From the NCBI GenBank assembly GCA_017694175.1, contig JADINE010000023.1, forward strand, positions 1 through 37,662: a stretch of DNA of 37,662 nt, written 5' to 3'. Below the pieces are notes generated by a model that was not told where the DNA came from, did no database searches, and was given only the letters and a program-made list of their open reading frames with translations. Numbering within the stretch: the first letter of the stretch is position 1; each line of letters opens with the position of its first letter. The stretch is from Candidatus Enterousia excrementavium (GTDB taxonomy: Bacteria > Pseudomonadota > Alphaproteobacteria > Rs-D84). Shown piece by piece: positions 26,715 to 37,449 of the stretch. The translations under genes were made by a program, and so were the position numbers.

Positions 26715-27761
26715 ATGAAAATTTGGATTGCAACAGGTGGCACAGGTGGTCACGTATTCCCAGCATTAAGTGTGGCAGATGAATTATCTGCCCGCGGTCA
26801 CAGGGTTATAATTTCGCGTGATGGGCGTGTAAAAAAAATGGTGGCGAATGGCGCGCCACGCGGTGCCAAAGTGGTTGGCGTTTGGGCGTCTGGTGTTGGC
26901 GCAAAAAGCAAACTGCATCAAATTATCGCATTGTTTAAAATTTCTGTATCGGCGGCATGGCTGGCGGTGCGTTTTATGTTTGCGCGTCCTGCACGTGTTG
27001 TGGCATTTGGCGGGTATGCATCTGTGCCGGCTGTGTTCGCGGCGCATCTGTGGCGAATTCCAACCTTTTTGCACGAACAAAACGCAGCAATAGGTCGCGC
27101 AAATAAATTTTCTTTGCGCTGGGTAAAAACATTAATGACAAGTTTTCCATCTGTATCGGGCATACCGAAAAACACTGCGGCACGTGTGGTGTATACAGGA
27201 TTGCCTGTGCGCCATGAATTTATATCAGCGGCCGGGGCGCCATTGCCATATGCGTCAAAGTTATTAATAACAGGCGGATCACTGGGGGCGCAAATTTTGG
27301 ATGATGTTGTACCTGCGGCGATTTTACAAATGAAAAACAAAAAGATTTTTGTAACGCATCAAACACGTCCTGAAAATGTTGCGCGATTGCAAAAATTGTA
27401 TGCAGATAACAAAATTCACGCGAATGTTTTATCGTTTATTCATGATATGGCGGGAACCATAGTTGATTCGGATTTGATAATCGGGCGCAGTGGTGCCAGC
27501 ACAGTTGTTGAATTGGAAACGATTGGGCGGCCTGCGATATTGGTTCCATTAAATATTAATCCAGACCAGGCGGCCAATGCGGAAAGTTTTGCGCGCCTAG
27601 GCGGTGGATTTGCAGTGCCCCAGGAAAAGTTTACACCAAAATGGTTGGCTGCGACATTAACAGATTTGTTTGATAACCCGGCACGCCTGGAAAAAATGGC
27701 AAAAAAATCCTTGGTTGAAAACAACGCAGTTCAAATAATTTGTGATGAAATAACAAAATAA
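26715..27761 (+). CDS. murG: UDP-N-acetylglucosamine--lipid II GlcNAc transferase
   Basis: IATGGTGGHVFPALSVADEL, FGGYASVPAVFAA, HEQNAAIGRANK, TGGSLGAQILD, IGRSGASTVVEL. Confidence 0.95.
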   Translation: MKIWIATGGTGGHVFPALSVADELSARGHRVIISRDGRVKKMVANGAPRGAKVVGVWASGVGAKSKLHQIIALFKISVSAAWLAVRFMFARPARVVAFGGYASVPAVFAAHLWRIPTFLHEQNAAIGRANKFSLRWVKTLMTSFPSVSGIPKNTAARVVYTGLPVRHEFISAAGAPLPYASKLLITGGSLGAQILDDVVPAAILQMKNKKIFVTHQTRPENVARLQKLYADNKIHANVLSFIHDMAGTIVDSDLIIGRSGASTVVELETIGRPAILVPLNINPDQAANAESFARLGGGFAVPQEKFTPKWLAATLTDLFDNPARLEKMAKKSLVENNAVQIICDEITK

Positions 27762-27834
27762 TCTGAAAACGCATTTTTCCGCTTGCGTGCGATTCGTCAT
27801 TTGTTCTATGATGAATATCAGGAAGGAAAGGAAA

Positions 27835-29265
27835 ATGCGACATATTGCAGTTTCTGTATTATCGCTGTTGGTTGTTTTGCCTGCGTTTGCTGATGCGCGT
27901 TTGCCGGTTGTGAATGTTGCGTCTGCGGGGATTTCTGCGCGTGCAGCGTTCGGTGAACCGATTGTGCAAACACACAAAACGGTTGAAAAAGCCTCTGTCA
28001 ACATTGCGGATAATTCAACAAAATCTGTCACAGAACCGGTGAATACAAATGCAAAAGTTGTCGCACGCAGTGCTGCACCTGTTGTGCAAACAGCGTCGGC
28101 GAAAAATACATCTGCTGATGCAGGCGGGCAAATTATTGCGGCGAATGATGTGTTAATGCCGCGTCGGCCCAGTGATGATTTGTGGGCAAAAAATACATCT
28201 GCGTCTGATGTTGTTCCATTAAGATTACCCACCCCGGACGAGTTTTCTGTTATTCGTTCTGATGCCGCATTACCCGAAGAAAGTTTGAATGATTCTGCGC
28301 CTGTAACGTATGCGCAAACACGCACGACGTCTGTTGCACCTGTGGCGGCGACAACGGCGCCTTTGTCGGAATTGGATGCCCAGATTGCACGCCTGAATGA
28401 ATTACAGCGCAGGGCGGATGAAAGTGTTAATACTGATTTTGCACGCGTGGCAGTGGATAAACCTGTCTTGACAGAACGTGCGCCATCTGCGGCGCGGCGT
28501 GAAACGCGCGGTGTTGTTGCGCGCCCATCCGTGGCCAGAACTGCAAGTGCTGAACCCGCGGCAAAAATTGCGGCGAGCACAACAACGCACGATGACACAG
28601 ACGATGTAAAACTGTCGCAAATGGTTGTGCCGATGGACGATATGACGGACGACGTTGTTGTTCGTGCTGTAAAGCGGGCGGAATCGCCACGAATTGCATC
28701 TGTGCGCGATGATATGACCAAAATGTCGCCCAGTGAATTACGTCGTGCATTCAGAAAAACGTTTTTATCGGAAAACAAACATCTTTCCACTTTTCAAATA
28801 GATGACAGGTTTGATGTTGCCAGCGATATGACAGAAAACGCCATGGGATTTACATCTGCGCGTGATTTATCCGAAGCGGGCGGAATTCGTCCATTGGAAA
28901 TAAAAATTAATTTCCGTAACGAAGATGCCGCATTGTCGCGCGATAATTATAATTTGTTAACTGAATACGCCGGAATTGTATTAAGTAATCCAACACGTGC
29001 GATTCAGGTTTCTATTCCGCAAAGTGTTACCACAGATTCTGATGCGCGCAAATTGGCTGCACGCCGTTTGGCCATAGTGGAACAGGTTTTGCGTGATAAC
29101 GGAATATCAGAACAACGTATTTTGCCAGTGTTATCTCAGCGTGACGAAGAGGGGCTGGTTTTGCGTATGATATCATTGGATCAATTTGAAACATTAACAA
29201 AACGTCAACGTGATGTGTTTGGCGACACGATAAGTAAAAAAACATACAGAAGTATGTCGTGGTAA
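27835..29265 (+). CDS. Secreted protein with low-complexity region and C-terminal divergent OmpA-like domain
   Basis: Signal peptide MRHIAVSVLSLLVVLPAFADA; C-terminal 'LEIKINFRNEDAALSRDNYNLLTEYAGIVLSNPTRAIQVSI...DARKLAARRLAIVEQVLRDNGISEQRILPV'; RBS aaggaaagg. Confidence 0.75.
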   Translation: MRHIAVSVLSLLVVLPAFADARLPVVNVASAGISARAAFGEPIVQTHKTVEKASVNIADNSTKSVTEPVNTNAKVVARSAAPVVQTASAKNTSADAGGQIIAANDVLMPRRPSDDLWAKNTSASDVVPLRLPTPDEFSVIRSDAALPEESLNDSAPVTYAQTRTTSVAPVAATTAPLSELDAQIARLNELQRRADESVNTDFARVAVDKPVLTERAPSAARRETRGVVARPSVARTASAEPAAKIAASTTTHDDTDDVKLSQMVVPMDDMTDDVVVRAVKRAESPRIASVRDDMTKMSPSELRRAFRKTFLSENKHLSTFQIDDRFDVASDMTENAMGFTSARDLSEAGGIRPLEIKINFRNEDAALSRDNYNLLTEYAGIVLSNPTRAIQVSIPQSVTTDSDARKLAARRLAIVEQVLRDNGISEQRILPVLSQRDEEGLVLRMISLDQFETLTKRQRDVFGDTISKKTYRSMSW

Positions 29266-30017
29266 GTTTATGCTTTGGTCGCGCAACTGTGGGGGTTAAG
29301 AAAGTTGCGCGATTTTCTATTGAATTTTTGTTTCCATCTGCGTGTCCGTTGTGTGGCACGCCTGTTTCAATTAATGGTGAACTGTGTGCAGATTGTTGGA
29401 CTGCGTTTAATTGGATTGGTCGACCATGTTGTGAAAAGTGCGGTTATCCATTCCCTGCGGATTTGGATTTAGGCTTGCATCCATTGTGTCCAAATTGTGC
29501 ATCAGGTGGATGTGTTTTGGATTTAATTCGCAGCGCATGTGTGTATGATGACGCATCGCGCGCAGCGGTGTTACCATTCAAACACGCATCACGGATAAGT
29601 TATGCAGCATTTATGTCGCGTGCGATGATATGGGCTTTGCGTGATGTTGATATTGCGCCAGATGTTGTAATGCCTGTACCGTTGGCGTGGCGCAGATTGT
29701 TTCATCGCGGTTATAATCAGGCCACTTTACTTGCGCGACCAATATCGCGTGCATTTGGTGTGCCAATGGATACAAACAGCATTCGCCGCAAATACAGGCC
29801 AGATATGGGGCATAAAAATCCGGCACAGCGTGCAGAAAATATCCGTGGAGTATTTCAAGTCGTGCGCCCTGATAAAATTCGCGGTCGGAAAATTTTATTG
29901 GTTGATGATGTTATGACAACCGGCGCAACGTTTGCTGAATTGCGCAGAGTATTACTGCGTGCCGGTGCATCTGCGGTATACGGTGTGACATTTTGCCGCA
30001 CTGTTCGCGCGATATAA
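29259..30017 (+). CDS. comF: ComF family phosphoribosyltransferase-like protein
   Basis: CPLCGTPV...LCADCW...CCEKCGYPF; HRGYNQATLLARPI; KILLVDDVMTTGATFAE. Start codon (GTG 29259 or later) uncertain. Confidence 0.9.
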   Translation: MVSLCFGRATVGVKKVARFSIEFLFPSACPLCGTPVSINGELCADCWTAFNWIGRPCCEKCGYPFPADLDLGLHPLCPNCASGGCVLDLIRSACVYDDASRAAVLPFKHASRISYAAFMSRAMIWALRDVDIAPDVVMPVPLAWRRLFHRGYNQATLLARPISRAFGVPMDTNSIRRKYRPDMGHKNPAQRAENIRGVFQVVRPDKIRGRKILLVDDVMTTGATFAELRRVLLRAGASAVYGVTFCRTVRAI

Positions 30018-30022
30018 TTTTT

Positions 30023-30427
30023 TCAATTAACTTTTTGATTGCTTGTGTTTACAAAAGATTTAAGCATGTGGCGCGTATGGCTTTCGAATTCCTGTTGAAT
30101 AACTTTTTGTGAACACATTGTGATAAGCGTTTCCAGTTTTTCCGCCAAAGTAACGCGGCGTGTGCGTGAAGTTGGTTTTGCAGCCTTTTTATCAAATACA
30201 GCCCGCGTAGCAGTCGCAACCAATTCTTCGTCAACATAAAATTCGTACCGAACGTAACTGTTTTTTTGATCAGTGTGCGAATACAACGAATATAATTCGA
30301 ACACAGTTAAATCCCCATTTTCATCAATGTATTCGAACGAATATATGGATTCGGTCGGACTGTTGTGCACAGAAATATACCGTGTGGGAATAATCGTAAA
30401 CAGAAAATAAAATAACGTGTCTGTCAT
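30023..30427 (-). CDS. Hypothetical protein
   Basis: Intergenic ORF between convergent/divergent neighbours (ORF track 30023..30436); start uncertain; no family recognised. Confidence 0.55.
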   Translation of the reverse strand: MTDTLFYFLFTIIPTRYISVHNSPTESIYSFEYIDENGDLTVFELYSLYSHTDQKNSYVRYEFYVDEELVATATRAVFDKKAAKPTSRTRRVTLAEKLETLITMCSQKVIQQEFESHTRHMLKSFVNTSNQKVN

Positions 30428-30539
30428 ACGCACCATCGTATTACAAAGCCCGGATTTGTCAAGGATATTATAACAATGCCTTGAATTTTATTTTTTATCT
30501 GCTAGGATTGACGGGATATAATTCTAGCGGGGTACAACA

Positions 30540-32951
30540 ATGAAAATTGAATTGGGCAAAAACATAAACACGCGTGAAATGGAAACCAAAATTCAGCAAT
30601 TTTGGGATGCTAATAATTTTTGGGACAACGATGTTAAATCGGACAAACCGCCGTTTTGTGTAATGATGCCGCCACCAAACGTGACGGGAAATCTGCACAT
30701 GGGACATGCGCTGAACAATGTTTTAACAGACATTATGTGCCGGTATAAACGCATGTGTGGATACGATGTTTTGTGGCAACTGGGCACAGACCATGCGTCA
30801 ATTGCGACCCAATTGTTGGTTGAACGCGATTTATCAAAACGCGGAATAAATCCCCGCAGTTTAAGCAAAGAAGAATTATTAAAAACCGCCTGGGCATGGA
30901 AAGCGGACAAAGGCGGCCAGATTATAAATCAATTACACATATTGGGTGTGACGCCGGCGTGGTCGCGCGAACGTTTCACTATGGACGAAGGGCTGTCGCA
31001 CGCGGTGACAAAACTGTTCGTCAAAATGTATAACGAGGGTATAATTTACCGCGCAAAACGTTTGGTGAACTGGTGCCCGAAACAACAAACATCAGTTTCT
31101 GATTTAGAGGTTGAAACCCGCGAAGAACATGGAAAATTCTACTATTTCAATTATCCGTTGGTGGGTGGCGGCACTGTTGAAATTGCAACCACGCGTCCAG
31201 AAACATTGTTCGGCGACCAGGCAATCGCAGTGCACCCAGAAAATGAAAAATTAAAACATTTAATTGGGCGTCGTGCGATAATTCCATTAACAAATATCGA
31301 GATACCAATCATTGCCGATGAACACGCCGATCCGGACAAGGGTACAGGCGCTGTGAAAATTACCCCTGCCCATGACTTTGACGACTGGGAAGTTGGCGTC
31401 CGCCACAACCTGACCCCGGTAAATATTTTAACCCCGGATGCAAAATTGAATGATAATCCGGTGGTGCCTGAAAAATATCGTGGCATGGACAGATTTGCCG
31501 CACGCGCAGAAATTGTTGCGGATATTGAGGCGGCCGGCCTGTTGGTGAAAATAGAAGATAAAATTATCCCAACCCCGTATTCTGAACGTGGCGGCGTGGT
31601 GGTTGAACCGTATTTAACAGACCAATGGTTCGTGGATACGACCAAACTGGTTGCCCCCGCCATAGACGCCGTTGAATCCGGTAAAATTAAATTCATGCCA
31701 GAACACAGATATAATCTGTATATGTCCTGGATGAAAAATATCCGCCAGTGGCCAATTTCGCGTCAGTTATGGTGGGGACACCGTATACCTGCGTGGTATG
31801 ATGCGGACGGCAATGTATACGTTGCAGAAACTGAATCAGACGCCGTAAAACAATCAGGCGGTCGTGAATTAACACGTGATTCAGACGTGTTGGATACATG
31901 GTTTTCGTCTGCGCTGTGGCCATTTTCCACATTGGGTTGGCCGGACGAAACGCCTGAATTAAAACGCTATTACCCGACAGATTTGTTGTACACGGCCGCA
32001 GATATTATATTTTTCTGGGTTGCGCGTATGATAATGATGGGCATGTATGTTATGGGCGACGTTCCGTTTAAAACTGTGAATTTCCACGGCTTAATTCGTG
32101 ACGCCCATGGCCAAAAAATGTCAAAGACCAAGGGCAACGGCACAGACCCATTGGTCGTTATTGAAAAATTTGGCGTGGACGCATTGCGTTATTGGGTTGC
32201 AACCGCCCCAATTGGCACAGATATCAGATACAGCGAGGAAGAAATCAAACGCGGTTCAAAACTGTTAACAAAATTGTGGAATGCGTCGAAATATGTTCTG
32301 ATGAATTTAACTGATTTTGAACCAAACGCCGCCGCGCCCGTTGCGATTGAAAACAGATTTATCGAAGACAGATGGGTACTGTCCGAATTAAACGCAGCCA
32401 TCGCAGATGTGCGCAAACATTTGGATAAATACGACAATTGCAATGCGCGTGCTGCATTGGATACGTTTTTCTATGAAGTGTTCTGCGACCAATACCTGGA
32501 ATTTATCAAAGACAGATTTTGGTCACCTGAAAAATACAGCGCGGAATCAAAACTGTCGGCACAATGGACATTGTTCGAAGTGTTGCGCGCCATTATTGGC
32601 ATGTATGCTCCATTCATTCCATTCCAAACCGAAGAATTGTGGCAACAGATTTATAAACCGTTCGAAGGTGGCGAAACATTGCACCTGACTGCGTTCCCAT
32701 CGCCGGCCGCCGCGCGCGATACAGATGTGTCTGAAATGCAGATTGCGCTGGACATATTAAAAACAGTTCGCACCATGCGCACAGAACGGAAAATCGGCAA
32801 TGGGGCAAAACTGGAAACATTGACGATTCCGGCCGACACACCATCTGGATTGCATGGCGTGATAAAATCTGCTGCACGTGCAAATGAAATTATTCTGGGT
32901 GACACAATTGATTTCGTTGTTGCCGCCGCACCACAATCCAAAGGTGAATAA
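30540..32951 (+). CDS. valS: Valyl-tRNA synthetase
   Basis: PPPNVTGNLHMGHALNN (HIGH), GQKMSKTKGNGTDPL (KMSKS), RQLWWGHRIPAWYD. Confidence 0.95.
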   Translation: MKIELGKNINTREMETKIQQFWDANNFWDNDVKSDKPPFCVMMPPPNVTGNLHMGHALNNVLTDIMCRYKRMCGYDVLWQLGTDHASIATQLLVERDLSKRGINPRSLSKEELLKTAWAWKADKGGQIINQLHILGVTPAWSRERFTMDEGLSHAVTKLFVKMYNEGIIYRAKRLVNWCPKQQTSVSDLEVETREEHGKFYYFNYPLVGGGTVEIATTRPETLFGDQAIAVHPENEKLKHLIGRRAIIPLTNIEIPIIADEHADPDKGTGAVKITPAHDFDDWEVGVRHNLTPVNILTPDAKLNDNPVVPEKYRGMDRFAARAEIVADIEAAGLLVKIEDKIIPTPYSERGGVVVEPYLTDQWFVDTTKLVAPAIDAVESGKIKFMPEHRYNLYMSWMKNIRQWPISRQLWWGHRIPAWYDADGNVYVAETESDAVKQSGGRELTRDSDVLDTWFSSALWPFSTLGWPDETPELKRYYPTDLLYTAADIIFFWVARMIMMGMYVMGDVPFKTVNFHGLIRDAHGQKMSKTKGNGTDPLVVIEKFGVDALRYWVATAPIGTDIRYSEEEIKRGSKLLTKLWNASKYVLMNLTDFEPNAAAPVAIENRFIEDRWVLSELNAAIADVRKHLDKYDNCNARAALDTFFYEVFCDQYLEFIKDRFWSPEKYSAESKLSAQWTLFEVLRAIIGMYAPFIPFQTEELWQQIYKPFEGGETLHLTAFPSPAAARDTDVSEMQIALDILKTVRTMRTERKIGNGAKLETLTIPADTPSGLHGVIKSAARANEIILGDTIDFVVAAAPQSKGE

Positions 32952-32952
32952 A

Positions 32953-33684
32953 TTGACACAAAAATTGATTGAAAAACGCGTATTACAGGCGTATCAGTGC
33001 GACCGCTATGGATATGTTCGCCCGTTAATATTGATGAATGAATTACAGGGCGTCGCCGATACACACGCAGAAATTCTGGGGTGTGGGCGCACATATTTGT
33101 TGACGCATGATATGGCATGGGTTGTTACGCATTACCTGGTTGATATTATCGAAGACCCCCGCGAAGGCGAAGAATTATCGTTCATAACATGGCCGTCTGC
33201 ACACGATGTGCTGCGTGCCACCCGTGATTTCGAGGTTCGCGGCGCAGACGGTCGCCTTTTGGTGCGCGCAACGTCCCAGTGGGTGTTGATTGATATGGCG
33301 CGTCGTCGCCCGTTAAAATTGGACGAAAATTTACCATATTGGGAAATTATTCCTGAACGTGCATGGGACGTACCGTTTGAAAAGTTTCCTGATTTCACAC
33401 CGACAAAAACGCATACTATGAAATGCAGATTTGACGATATTGACGTGAATCAGCATATTAACAACGCAGTGTATGCAGTATGGGCAACTGAAAGCGTTGG
33501 TTATGTATACCGAAATCAGCATAAATTAAAACGCTTGGAATTAAATTTCAAAAAAGAAATCAGTCCCGACACCCCTGAAATTGCGGTTGATGTTATGATA
33601 GACGGCCTGACCAGCCACCATAAAATAAAAACCGGTGATACAGTCCACGCAGATGTTATCTGCACCTGGACAGAAATGAAATAA
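32953..33684 (+). CDS. Acyl-ACP thioesterase (FatA/FatB-like, double hotdog)
   Basis: TTG start 2 nt after the valS stop; 'TWPSAHDVLRATRDFEVRGADGRLLVRATSQWVLIDMARRRPLKL' and 'CRFDDIDVNQHINNAVYAVWATESV'. Confidence 0.85.
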   Translation: MTQKLIEKRVLQAYQCDRYGYVRPLILMNELQGVADTHAEILGCGRTYLLTHDMAWVVTHYLVDIIEDPREGEELSFITWPSAHDVLRATRDFEVRGADGRLLVRATSQWVLIDMARRRPLKLDENLPYWEIIPERAWDVPFEKFPDFTPTKTHTMKCRFDDIDVNQHINNAVYAVWATESVGYVYRNQHKLKRLELNFKKEISPDTPEIAVDVMIDGLTSHHKIKTGDTVHADVICTWTEMK

Positions 33685-33696
33685 TTCGGTTAATGC

Positions 33697-33754
33697 CCAC
33701 CCCGTCGCAGAATAAGTTCCCCTCCGTTGGAGGGGTGGGCGCAGTCCGGGGTGG
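33697..33754. repeat. REP/MITE-like nested inverted repeat
   Basis: Outer arms CCACCCCG (33697-33704)/CGGGGTGG (33747-33754); inner hairpin CCCCTCC-gtt-GGAGGGG (33719-33735). Confidence 0.75.
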
Positions 33755-33827
33755 TTAGAGATTGCGAGAATATGTTTCCTTGCTTTCTTGTTATTGTTGC
33801 CACCATGGCGCGACAATGAATACCATA

Positions 33828-33853
33828 AAAAAATCGCCAATTGGCGATTTTTT
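33828..33853 (-). terminator. Terminator downstream of rpmH (symmetrical)
   Basis: aaaaaatcgccaattggcgatttttt. Confidence 0.82.
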
Positions 33854-34004
33854 AATTTGCTGCATTCACAGCCAATCTTTTACGACCCGCTGCACGACGA
33901 CGATTCAAAACATCGCGGCCGCCCTTGGTCGCCATCCGTTCGCGGAACCCGTGCGTACGCACGCGGCGCGTCTTAGATGGTTGATATGTACGTTTTGTTG
34001 CCAT
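33852..34004 (-). CDS. rpmH: 50S ribosomal protein L34 (absent from the supplied ORF track, 50 aa)
   Basis: Reverse complement translates [50 protein letters not shown]. Confidence 0.96.
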   Translation of the reverse strand: MATKRTYQPSKTRRVRTHGFRERMATKGGRDVLNRRRAAGRKRLAVNAAN

Positions 34005-34227
34005 AATAAAATCCTTTTGTGCCCCTATTTAATCATATGATTTATAAAAACGCAACATTTTTATTTAGATTTTACCAAACCCAAAGATTTTAACCCTTGA
34101 AGCATCAAGTAGTATATAAATAACGCTGTAAAAAGCCGCCAGAATGGTAAAAACATGTCTTGTTCCTTTTGGTAAAAATAATACCACTAAATAGTGATTT
34201 GTCAATGTGTTTTTTGGGGTTTATTTC

Positions 34228-34257
34228 TTGACCAAAACCGTAAAAATTTGCTATTCT
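34228..34257 (+). promoter_or_regulatory. Sigma70-type promoter of gyrA
   Basis: TTGACC, 18-bp spacer, TATTCT; ATG at 34289. Confidence 0.6.
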
Positions 34258-34288
34258 TTACTTGTTAAAAAACAGGGGAAAACCAAGT

Positions 34289-37042
34289 ATGTCAGAAACA
34301 AATAATATCAATGAAATAAATGAAATAAAAATCCCACAATCATCGCTGGAACACGAAATGCGTACAAGTTTTTTGGACTATGCGATGTCGGTTATTGTTG
34401 ATCGTGCGTTGCCTGATGTTCGTGATGGTTGTAAACCGGTGCACAGACGTATTTTATACGTTATGAACGATGTTGCGCCTGCAACCAAGGCAACGGTTAA
34501 ATCTGCGCGTATTGTCGGTGATGTTATGGGTAAATATCACCCCCACGGCGACAGTTCTATATACGAAGCCATGGTTCGCATGGGCCAGGATTTTTCCATG
34601 GGTGAAATGTTGGTCCAGGGTCAGGGTAACTTTGGTTCGCGCGACGGGGACAAGGCCGCTGCCATGCGTTATACCGAAGCGCGCCTGTCTAAACTGGGCG
34701 CGTCCATGATGGACGATTTGGACAAAGACACTGTTGATTGGCAACCAAACTTTGACGGCACATTACAGGAACCTGTTGTATTGCCGACCAAATTCCCGAA
34801 TTTTTTAGTAAACGGTGGCTCTGGTATTGCGGTTGGTATGGCGACAAATGTTCCGACATATAACCTGGGTGAAATTTGCAACGGTATTTTGGCGATATTG
34901 GATAACCCTGATTTATCAGACGATGAATTATTCGGCATAATCCCGGGGCCCGATTTCCCAACGGGTGCGGTTATCATGGGGCGTGCCGGCGCGTACAAAG
35001 CGCACACAACTGGGCGCGGTTCAATCATAGTTCGTGCAAAAACGCACATGGAAACATTCCATGATCATCCTGCGATTGTTGTTGATGAAATCCCGTACCA
35101 GGTCAATAAATCGCAATTGATTATGAAAATCGCGGAACTAAGCAAAGATAAACGTATCGAGGGTATTGCCGAAATCCGCGATGAATCATCCAAAGAAGGC
35201 CTGCGTATAGTTATCGAATTAAAACGCGATGCGATTCCCGATGTTGTGCTGAATCATTTATTCCAGTACACGGAAATGCAGACGAATTTCCCGGTTAACA
35301 TGATGGCGTTAAATCGCGGCCGCCCGATGTTGTTCAATATTCGTGGTGTTTTGGATGCGTTCATAGATTTCCGATGCGAGGTTATTCGTCGTCGTACCAT
35401 ATTTGATTTGAACAAGGCTCGCAATCGTGCACATACGTTGTTGGGGCTGTCGGTTGCCGTTGGCAATTTGGACGAGGTTATCGAACTAATTAAATCCAGC
35501 GCCAATCCGGACGAAGCGCGCACCGCATTAATTTCCCGCGGTTGGCGTGCGTCTGATATTGAAAATTACATTCAATTAATTGACGATCCGAACACAGAAT
35601 ACAAAGACGGCATGTTTTATATGTCCGAAGACCAGGCCCGCGCAATTCTGGAATTACAATTGCATCGCCTGACCGGATTGGAACGCGATAAATTGCACGC
35701 TGATTTGGTGGATTTGGGCGCCCAGATAAAAGATTTGTTGGATATTCTGGGCAGTCACGCGCGCATTATTCAAATCATTCGTGACGAAACAACAATGGTT
35801 CGCGACAATTGGGCCAGCCCACGCCGCACTGAAATTTCCGACGCTGAAATCGATATCGATGTCGAAGATTTAATCGCGCGCGAAGATATGGTTATCACTG
35901 TTTCCAACACAGGATACATCAAACGTGTGTCACTGGATACATACCGTGCACAAAAACGCGGGGGCAAGGGTCGAAACGCCATGACGACCAAGGACGACGA
36001 TTATGTGATTCAGGTATTCGTGGCCAACACACATACGCCATTGTTATTTTTCTCGTCCCGCGGGATATGCTATAAATTAAAAACCTATAAATTGCCCGAG
36101 GCCGCCGCCGCCGCCAAGGGTCGCCCACTGGTAAACTTGTTGCCGTTGGAAAATGGCGAAACAATCACAGCAATATTACCAGTGCCCGAGGAAGATGTTG
36201 CCGCCGCCGCCGCGTCTGGCAAAGAACATTTCCTGATGTTCGCGACTGCATCCGGCACAGTTCGCCGCAATCGCACGTCTGATTTTGATTCAATTCGTGC
36301 CAATGGAAAAATTGCCATGAAATTGGACGACGGCGACAGTTTGATTTCTGTTTTACCGTGCACAGACGACCAGGACGTATTCCTGGCAACCTATCGCGGG
36401 CGTTGCATACGATTCCCTGTGTCTGAAATTCGCGTATTCGCGGGCCGTAATTCGACCGGCGTGCGTGGCATGACTTTGGGCGCAGACGATAAAATCATTG
36501 GCATGGCCATGCTGAACCACGGTGAATCAGACGCGTCTGTTCGCGCTGCGTACATCAAACAATCGCGTGCCGCACGTCGTGCCGCCACCGGCATAGAAGA
36601 AGAATCCGACGGCGAAGAAGAAGCCACAACATTGACCCTGACCGATGAACAAATGGCGCAGATGGCTGCGAATGAACAGTTTATCCTGACTGTGTCTGAA
36701 AACGGATTTGGTAAACGCACGTCGTCGTATGAATACCGCACGACCCATCGTGGTGGCGGCGGATTTACTAATATCAAATTAGGTGGTAAAAATACGGCTG
36801 TGGCTGGTTCGTTCCCTGTGGCTGATGATAATGATATCATCATGGTGACGGACGGCGGAAAAATCATTCGTACACCTGTGCGCGATGTTCGCATAGCGGG
36901 TCGCAGCACTGCGGGTGTAACATTGTTCCGCACGGCCGAAAACGAACGCGTGGTGTCCGCCATTTCGATTTTAAGTGACGAAGGCGAAGCAGCCGAGGTT
37001 GAATCCGAGGCCGCAGAACACCCAACCGAACAACAACAATAA
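34289..37042 (+). CDS. gyrA: DNA gyrase subunit A
   Basis: [53 protein letters not shown]; GyrA-box-like QKRGGKGR. Confidence 0.95.
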   Translation: MSETNNINEINEIKIPQSSLEHEMRTSFLDYAMSVIVDRALPDVRDGCKPVHRRILYVMNDVAPATKATVKSARIVGDVMGKYHPHGDSSIYEAMVRMGQDFSMGEMLVQGQGNFGSRDGDKAAAMRYTEARLSKLGASMMDDLDKDTVDWQPNFDGTLQEPVVLPTKFPNFLVNGGSGIAVGMATNVPTYNLGEICNGILAILDNPDLSDDELFGIIPGPDFPTGAVIMGRAGAYKAHTTGRGSIIVRAKTHMETFHDHPAIVVDEIPYQVNKSQLIMKIAELSKDKRIEGIAEIRDESSKEGLRIVIELKRDAIPDVVLNHLFQYTEMQTNFPVNMMALNRGRPMLFNIRGVLDAFIDFRCEVIRRRTIFDLNKARNRAHTLLGLSVAVGNLDEVIELIKSSANPDEARTALISRGWRASDIENYIQLIDDPNTEYKDGMFYMSEDQARAILELQLHRLTGLERDKLHADLVDLGAQIKDLLDILGSHARIIQIIRDETTMVRDNWASPRRTEISDAEIDIDVEDLIAREDMVITVSNTGYIKRVSLDTYRAQKRGGKGRNAMTTKDDDYVIQVFVANTHTPLLFFSSRGICYKLKTYKLPEAAAAAKGRPLVNLLPLENGETITAILPVPEEDVAAAAASGKEHFLMFATASGTVRRNRTSDFDSIRANGKIAMKLDDGDSLISVLPCTDDQDVFLATYRGRCIRFPVSEIRVFAGRNSTGVRGMTLGADDKIIGMAMLNHGESDASVRAAYIKQSRAARRAATGIEEESDGEEEATTLTLTDEQMAQMAANEQFILTVSENGFGKRTSSYEYRTTHRGGGGFTNIKLGGKNTAVAGSFPVADDNDIIMVTDGGKIIRTPVRDVRIAGRSTAGVTLFRTAENERVVSAISILSDEGEAAEVESEAAEHPTEQQQ

Positions 37043-37062
37043 CATAACCCCAGGGGGCCGGC

Positions 37063-37446
37063 ATGGATAATGAATATTTTGCATCGATTAACGAAGTATC
37101 AAAACGTTTGTCTGTGCCGGCACATACCCTGCGTTATTGGGAAAAACAATTTCCAATCATTGTCAGGCCAACAACCGGGGCAGGGGGACGGCGGTATTAT
37201 CGTGCGGAAACAGTCGACAGATTGGTTGTAATTCGCGATTTGCTGTACAAACATGGATTGACCATAGCGGGGGTAAAAAAATTATTACGCGACGGTAATT
37301 TTCCTGCGTCTGCCGACGAATTTGTCCACGATGTCTCAGACGCGCGCCCCGTGGCCCCGACGACTGTGCCGGCGGTGGATAACGCACATCTGGCGCATGC
37401 AATCAGTTTATTGGAACGTGCGCGTGATTTATTAAAAAATTCATAA
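37063..37446 (+). CDS. MerR family transcriptional regulator
   Basis: SINEVSKRLSVPAHTLRYWEKQFPIIVRPTTGAGGRRYYRAETVDRLVVIRDLLYKHGLTIAGVKKLL. Confidence 0.9.
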   Translation: MDNEYFASINEVSKRLSVPAHTLRYWEKQFPIIVRPTTGAGGRRYYRAETVDRLVVIRDLLYKHGLTIAGVKKLLRDGNFPASADEFVHDVSDARPVAPTTVPAVDNAHLAHAISLLERARDLLKNS

Positions 37447-37449
37447 AAT

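Noticed and set aside
27657-28790. 377-aa minus-strand ORF antisense to the OmpA-like gene
   Set aside because: Mirrors low-complexity coding on the + strand, which has signal peptide, RBS and a recognisable domain; the antisense product is Ala/Ser/Thr-rich with no motif.
34555-34600. Fluoroquinolone-resistance substitution in the GyrA QRDR
   Set aside because: Reads [15 protein letters not shown]: Ser at position 83 and acidic Glu at 87 (E. coli numbering) are retained, so resistance is not indicated by sequence alone.
36391-36963. 190-aa minus-strand ORF inside gyrA
   Set aside because: Antisense to conserved gyrA coding; codon-bias artefact.
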